From: an uncultured Lachnospiraceae bacterium
GTDB taxonomy: Bacteria; Bacillota; Clostridia; Lachnospirales; Lachnospiraceae
NCBI GenBank assembly: GCA_910586275.1
Contig: CAJUIM010000086.1
Span: 1 to 16,025, forward strand
DNA: 16,025 nt
Reading direction: 5' to 3'
Shown: positions 13,990 through 16,025 of the stretch, piece by piece
Layout of the letters: the number at the start of each line of letters is the position of its first letter
Numbering within the stretch: position 1 is the stretch's first letter
Position numbers and translations under genes: made by a program
Notes under the pieces: model-generated
The model's database searches: none
Told to the model about the DNA's origin: nothing
What the model saw: only the letters and a program-made list of their open reading frames with translations

Positions 13990-14039
13990 TGCAGTTATAA
14001 GACGGAAGGCTGATTTTCCTGAAAAAAGGAGAGATATAC

Positions 14040-14098
14040 TTGACATATATAGAATATCTATATATACTACAATCAGACATATATAGGAAGCCTATATA
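14040..14098 (+). promoter_or_regulatory. PadR operon promoter with two TATATAG dyads
   Basis: TTGACA (14040-14045) and TATACT (14063-14068) are 17 bp apart, a near-consensus promoter. A 21-bp dyad, ATATATAGA-3-TCTATATAT (14045-14065), fills the spacer. A second, TATATAGG-3-CCTATATA (14080-14098), lies just after the expected start near 14075. Both fit binding of a dimeric regulator, most simply the PadR protein encoded next. Confidence 0.7.
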
Positions 14099-14260
14099 AA
14101 TGCGATTCTTTGCGGTAGGCAGGTAGGGAAGGAGGTGACTGCGTTTTATTTCCGCAGGCAATGAGCCAAGCGGCTGCCTGATGCGGGCAGTGGCTTAAGG
14201 GGGTGTCATTGGGAGCATGGGAGATATTTCGGATACATTTCAGGGAGAGGAGGATTTAGG
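14099..14260 (+). other. Long leader of the padR-type operon
   Basis: About 185 bases separate the expected transcription start from the ATG. CCGCAGGCA (14152-14160) can pair with TGCCT and GCGG (14175-14186) with a 3-base bulge. An AAGGAGG (14129-14135) has no suitable start codon; the only nearby frame from ATG 14161 is six codons. GTGGCTTAAG at 14190-14199 matches the end of the 183-bp element. The real site AGGAGG (14248-14253) serves ATG 14261. Confidence 0.4.
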
Positions 14261-14575
14261 ATGGATAAAACATTGATATCGGGGAGCATGGCAATGCTGC
14301 TTCTGAAATTGCTGTCGGAGGGGGATAAATACGGATATGAGATGATAGAGGCATTGCGGCAGCGGTCACAGAATGTATTTGAACTGAAGGCGGGGACGCT
14401 TTACCCACTGCTTCATGGTTTGGAAGAGAAGGGACTGCTGACTTCTTATGAGAAGAAGGTGGGGGGGAAGGTGAGAAAATATTACAGCATCACAACGGAC
14501 GGAAAGAAAGTACTGAAAGCAAGGGAAGAGGAATGGCGGGAGTATTCCCGGGCAGTTTTGAATGTGTTGGCATAG
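14261..14575 (+). CDS. PadR-family transcriptional regulator
   Basis: The protein has 104 residues, the short PadR-s2 size. It is a winged helix throughout: LISGSMAMLLLKLLSEGDKYGYEMIEALRQRS, then FELKAGTLYPLLHGLEEKGLLTSYEKKVGGKVRKYYSITTDGKKVL, with the typical GTLYPLLxxLExxGL and RKYYxIT motifs. The C-terminal helix (REEEWREYSRAVLNVL) mediates dimerisation in relatives. Small PadR proteins often repress their own operon and a following membrane protein with a permease-prefix domain; the arrangement here fits, with the next ATG 12 bp after the stop. Signal unknown. Confidence 0.95.
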   Translation: MDKTLISGSMAMLLLKLLSEGDKYGYEMIEALRQRSQNVFELKAGTLYPLLHGLEEKGLLTSYEKKVGGKVRKYYSITTDGKKVLKAREEEWREYSRAVLNVLA

Positions 14576-14587
14576 GAGGGCGGCAGG

Positions 14588-15901
14588 ATGGATGAATATT
14601 TGAGGATACTTTTAAGCCAGATACGTTGTAGGAGGGCCAGGGATATGGTAGGGAAGGAAGTCAGGGATCATATACTGGATCAGGCGGAGGCTTATGAACA
14701 GACGGGGATGGAACACAGGAAAGCATTGGAAGAGGCCGTAAGGGATATGGGGGATCCGGTGGAAGCCGGGGCGGCTCTAAACCGGCTTCACCGCCCGCAG
14801 ACGGACTGGAGAATGCTGGCTCTCATAGGGCTGGTCAGTATTCTGAGCATGGCTGTGCATGCAGGCATAGGAGACAAAGGGCTGGCTTTGGATGATGCCT
14901 ATGGGTTAAGGCATGGGATAGGAGTGCTGGCCGGCTATGGGCTGATGCTGGCAGTCTGCCGGATAGATTACGGTTATATAGGCAAATATGCCAAGGGGAT
15001 AGCCGTTTTGTTTTGGGCAGCGGGTCTTTTCGCGTTGCTTTTCGGGCGGGGTGGGAGCGGGGCCGTGAGATGGCTTTCTTTTGGAAGTCTCGGTACGACG
15101 GACATGGCGTATCTCTATATTCCTGTGTATGGCGGGCTGCTGTACCGGTACCGGGGAGAAGGGTATGGGGGCTTGCGCAAATGTATTTTATGGCTGCTTT
15201 TTCCCGTTTTGCTGCTCCGGATGAATTCTCTGCCGGCGGTAATTTTATTGTTTCTTATATTGGCTGCCATGCTGTCGGCTGTGATAGGGAAGGGGTGGCT
15301 GCAAGTCCGCAGAAAGAGAACACTGGCTGCATTTTGGGGATGCTTCGGCCTGCTGCCATGTGTGTGGGCGGCCGTTCTTTTTGCTTCGGGGAAATTGCCT
15401 GCTTATCAGACAGAGCGGCTAAAGGTGTTTTTGGGGCAGGAAGGGAGCGTCGGGAATTATCAGATGATGATGGCTTCGGAATGCCTTAAGAATAGCCGGC
15501 TGATTGGGGGCAGCGGAGGTGAAATAACCAATCTGGCCAGCATACAAAATGAATATTTGCTGAATTTTGTAGCAAATGATTACGGAATGGCGGCAATGGT
15601 TTTTATCGGCCTGCTGTTGCTGGCAGTGGCAGCCCGGGTGATTCATGTATCTTTCAGGCAGGGAAATTCATTGGGAATGATAATGGGGTGCGGCTGCGGC
15701 ATGTTTTTTGAGGCAGTGACAATCATTGACCTTCTGCATTGTTTCGGGAAGATACCCCCTACCAGACTTTTTCTGCCTTTTCTGTCACCGGATACGGGAG
15801 GGTTGGCAGTGGCCTATATATTGGCAGGAGTTGTGCTGAGTGTATACCGGTTCCAAAGGATAAACGGTAATTATGCCGTGGCTGCTGAAAACGGGCAGTA
15901 A
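14588..15901 (+). CDS. SEDS (FtsW/RodA/SpoVE-like) protein with permease-prefix N-terminus
   Basis: The protein has 437 residues. Residues 1-70 are soluble and resemble the permease-prefix/HAAS domain (VGKEVRDHILDQAEAYEQTGMEHRKALEEAVRDMGDPVEAG). About nine or ten membrane segments follow from residue 77. SEDS landmarks are recognisable but diverged: GGSGAVRWLSFGSL (155-168) for the usual GGxxRWI, GSVGNYQMMMASECL (286-300), NEYLLNFVANDYG (321-333) for the usual DFIFAxIGEExG, and PFLSPDTGGLAVAY (397-410). Glu322 takes the place of the Asp needed for glycan polymerisation in RodA and FtsW. The site GGAGGGCGG precedes ATG 14588. It is co-transcribed with padR. It may be a specialised, inducible SEDS protein; polymerase activity is not assured. 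Confidence 0.85.
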   Translation: MDEYLRILLSQIRCRRARDMVGKEVRDHILDQAEAYEQTGMEHRKALEEAVRDMGDPVEAGAALNRLHRPQTDWRMLALIGLVSILSMAVHAGIGDKGLALDDAYGLRHGIGVLAGYGLMLAVCRIDYGYIGKYAKGIAVLFWAAGLFALLFGRGGSGAVRWLSFGSLGTTDMAYLYIPVYGGLLYRYRGEGYGGLRKCILWLLFPVLLLRMNSLPAVILLFLILAAMLSAVIGKGWLQVRRKRTLAAFWGCFGLLPCVWAAVLFASGKLPAYQTERLKVFLGQEGSVGNYQMMMASECLKNSRLIGGSGGEITNLASIQNEYLLNFVANDYGMAAMVFIGLLLLAVAARVIHVSFRQGNSLGMIMGCGCGMFFEAVTIIDLLHCFGKIPPTRLFLPFLSPDTGGLAVAYILAGVVLSVYRFQRINGNYAVAAENGQ

Positions 15902-15974
15902 TTTCTGTTCCGGAATGACTTGTCCGCATTTGCTGCAATAGAATATATGTTCCGGAAAAACCGGGAATTGATTT

Positions 15975-16014
15975 GTAACAGTTCAGCCTGAATGTAATGT
16001 TGGGAGGCGGACGC
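15975..16014. repeat. Dispersed repeat end, right copy
   Basis: This is the reverse complement of 22-61 with four differences. It begins GTAACAGTTCAGCCTGAATG and reaches close to the window edge. The preceding 70 bases after the SEDS stop hold two TTCCGGAA palindromes (15908-15915, 15950-15957) and no gene. Confidence 0.8.
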
Positions 16015-16025
16015 CCGTGCGCGAG

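Larger units (their letters stand above)
13664..14039. other. Intergenic region after the dipeptidase gene
   Basis: This stretch has no gene. It is mostly the 295-bp near-palindrome (13695-13989) that contains element copy 2. The remainder is about 30 bp before and 50 bp after, in which I see nothing further until the PadR promoter at 14040. Confidence 0.7.

Noticed and set aside
14129..14181. Leader peptide gene in the padR leader
   Set aside because: AAGGAGG at 14129-14135 has no start codon at proper distance, and the frame from ATG 14161 is six codons.

Overview
The window looks like chromosomal DNA of a gut-type Clostridia bacterium, most likely Lachnospiraceae. That is inferred from protein style, not from a search: a clostridial-type GlnRS, DUF6062- and DUF6106-like proteins, a PadR plus SEDS pair, AGGAGG-type ribosome binding sites and TTGACA/TATAAT-type promoters. 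No rRNA, tRNA, CRISPR array, transposase, integrase or phage gene is visible. A 40-bp sequence near base 1 recurs inverted near the last base (36 of 40 identical), so a dispersed repeat touches both edges and the window may be a contig broken at repeats.

Left part (1-5860, all +): a small membrane protein (DUF6106-like), guaB (IMP dehydrogenase) behind a promoter buried in a 43-bp palindrome, a small XRE-type regulator, then glnS and a DUF2225 zinc-ribbon protein as a probable two-gene operon. These are mostly housekeeping genes.

Middle part (5860-12243): a MocR/PdxR-type regulator, a soluble chemoreceptor with a C-terminal CZB zinc domain, a membrane-anchored acidic/Ala-Glu-rich protein (-) divergent from a TetR regulator (+), a DUF6062-like cysteine/histidine protein (-) with a terminator-containing leader, and a PfkB-fold protein whose two usual Asp positions in the signature are Asn. 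Several promoters overlap good inverted repeats, which suggests local or autoregulatory control.

Right part (12244-16025): an M19 dipeptidase gene stands between two copies, in opposite orientation, of a 183-bp non-coding element. Each copy is a very long hairpin: 51 perfect base pairs in copy 1, and a near-palindrome of 295 bp in copy 2, around a conserved structured centre. The 129-bp centre differs at one base between copies, while three base pairs in the outer stem differ by paired changes that keep the pairing. This element is the most interesting thing here. It resembles a MITE or structured-RNA repeat, but I do not recognise a family. Downstream, a strong promoter with two TATATAG-type dyads drives a PadR regulator and a SEDS-family membrane protein fused to a permease-prefix-like N-terminus.

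Limits: all family calls come from reading motifs. Promoters, operators and RNA folds are by eye and untested.
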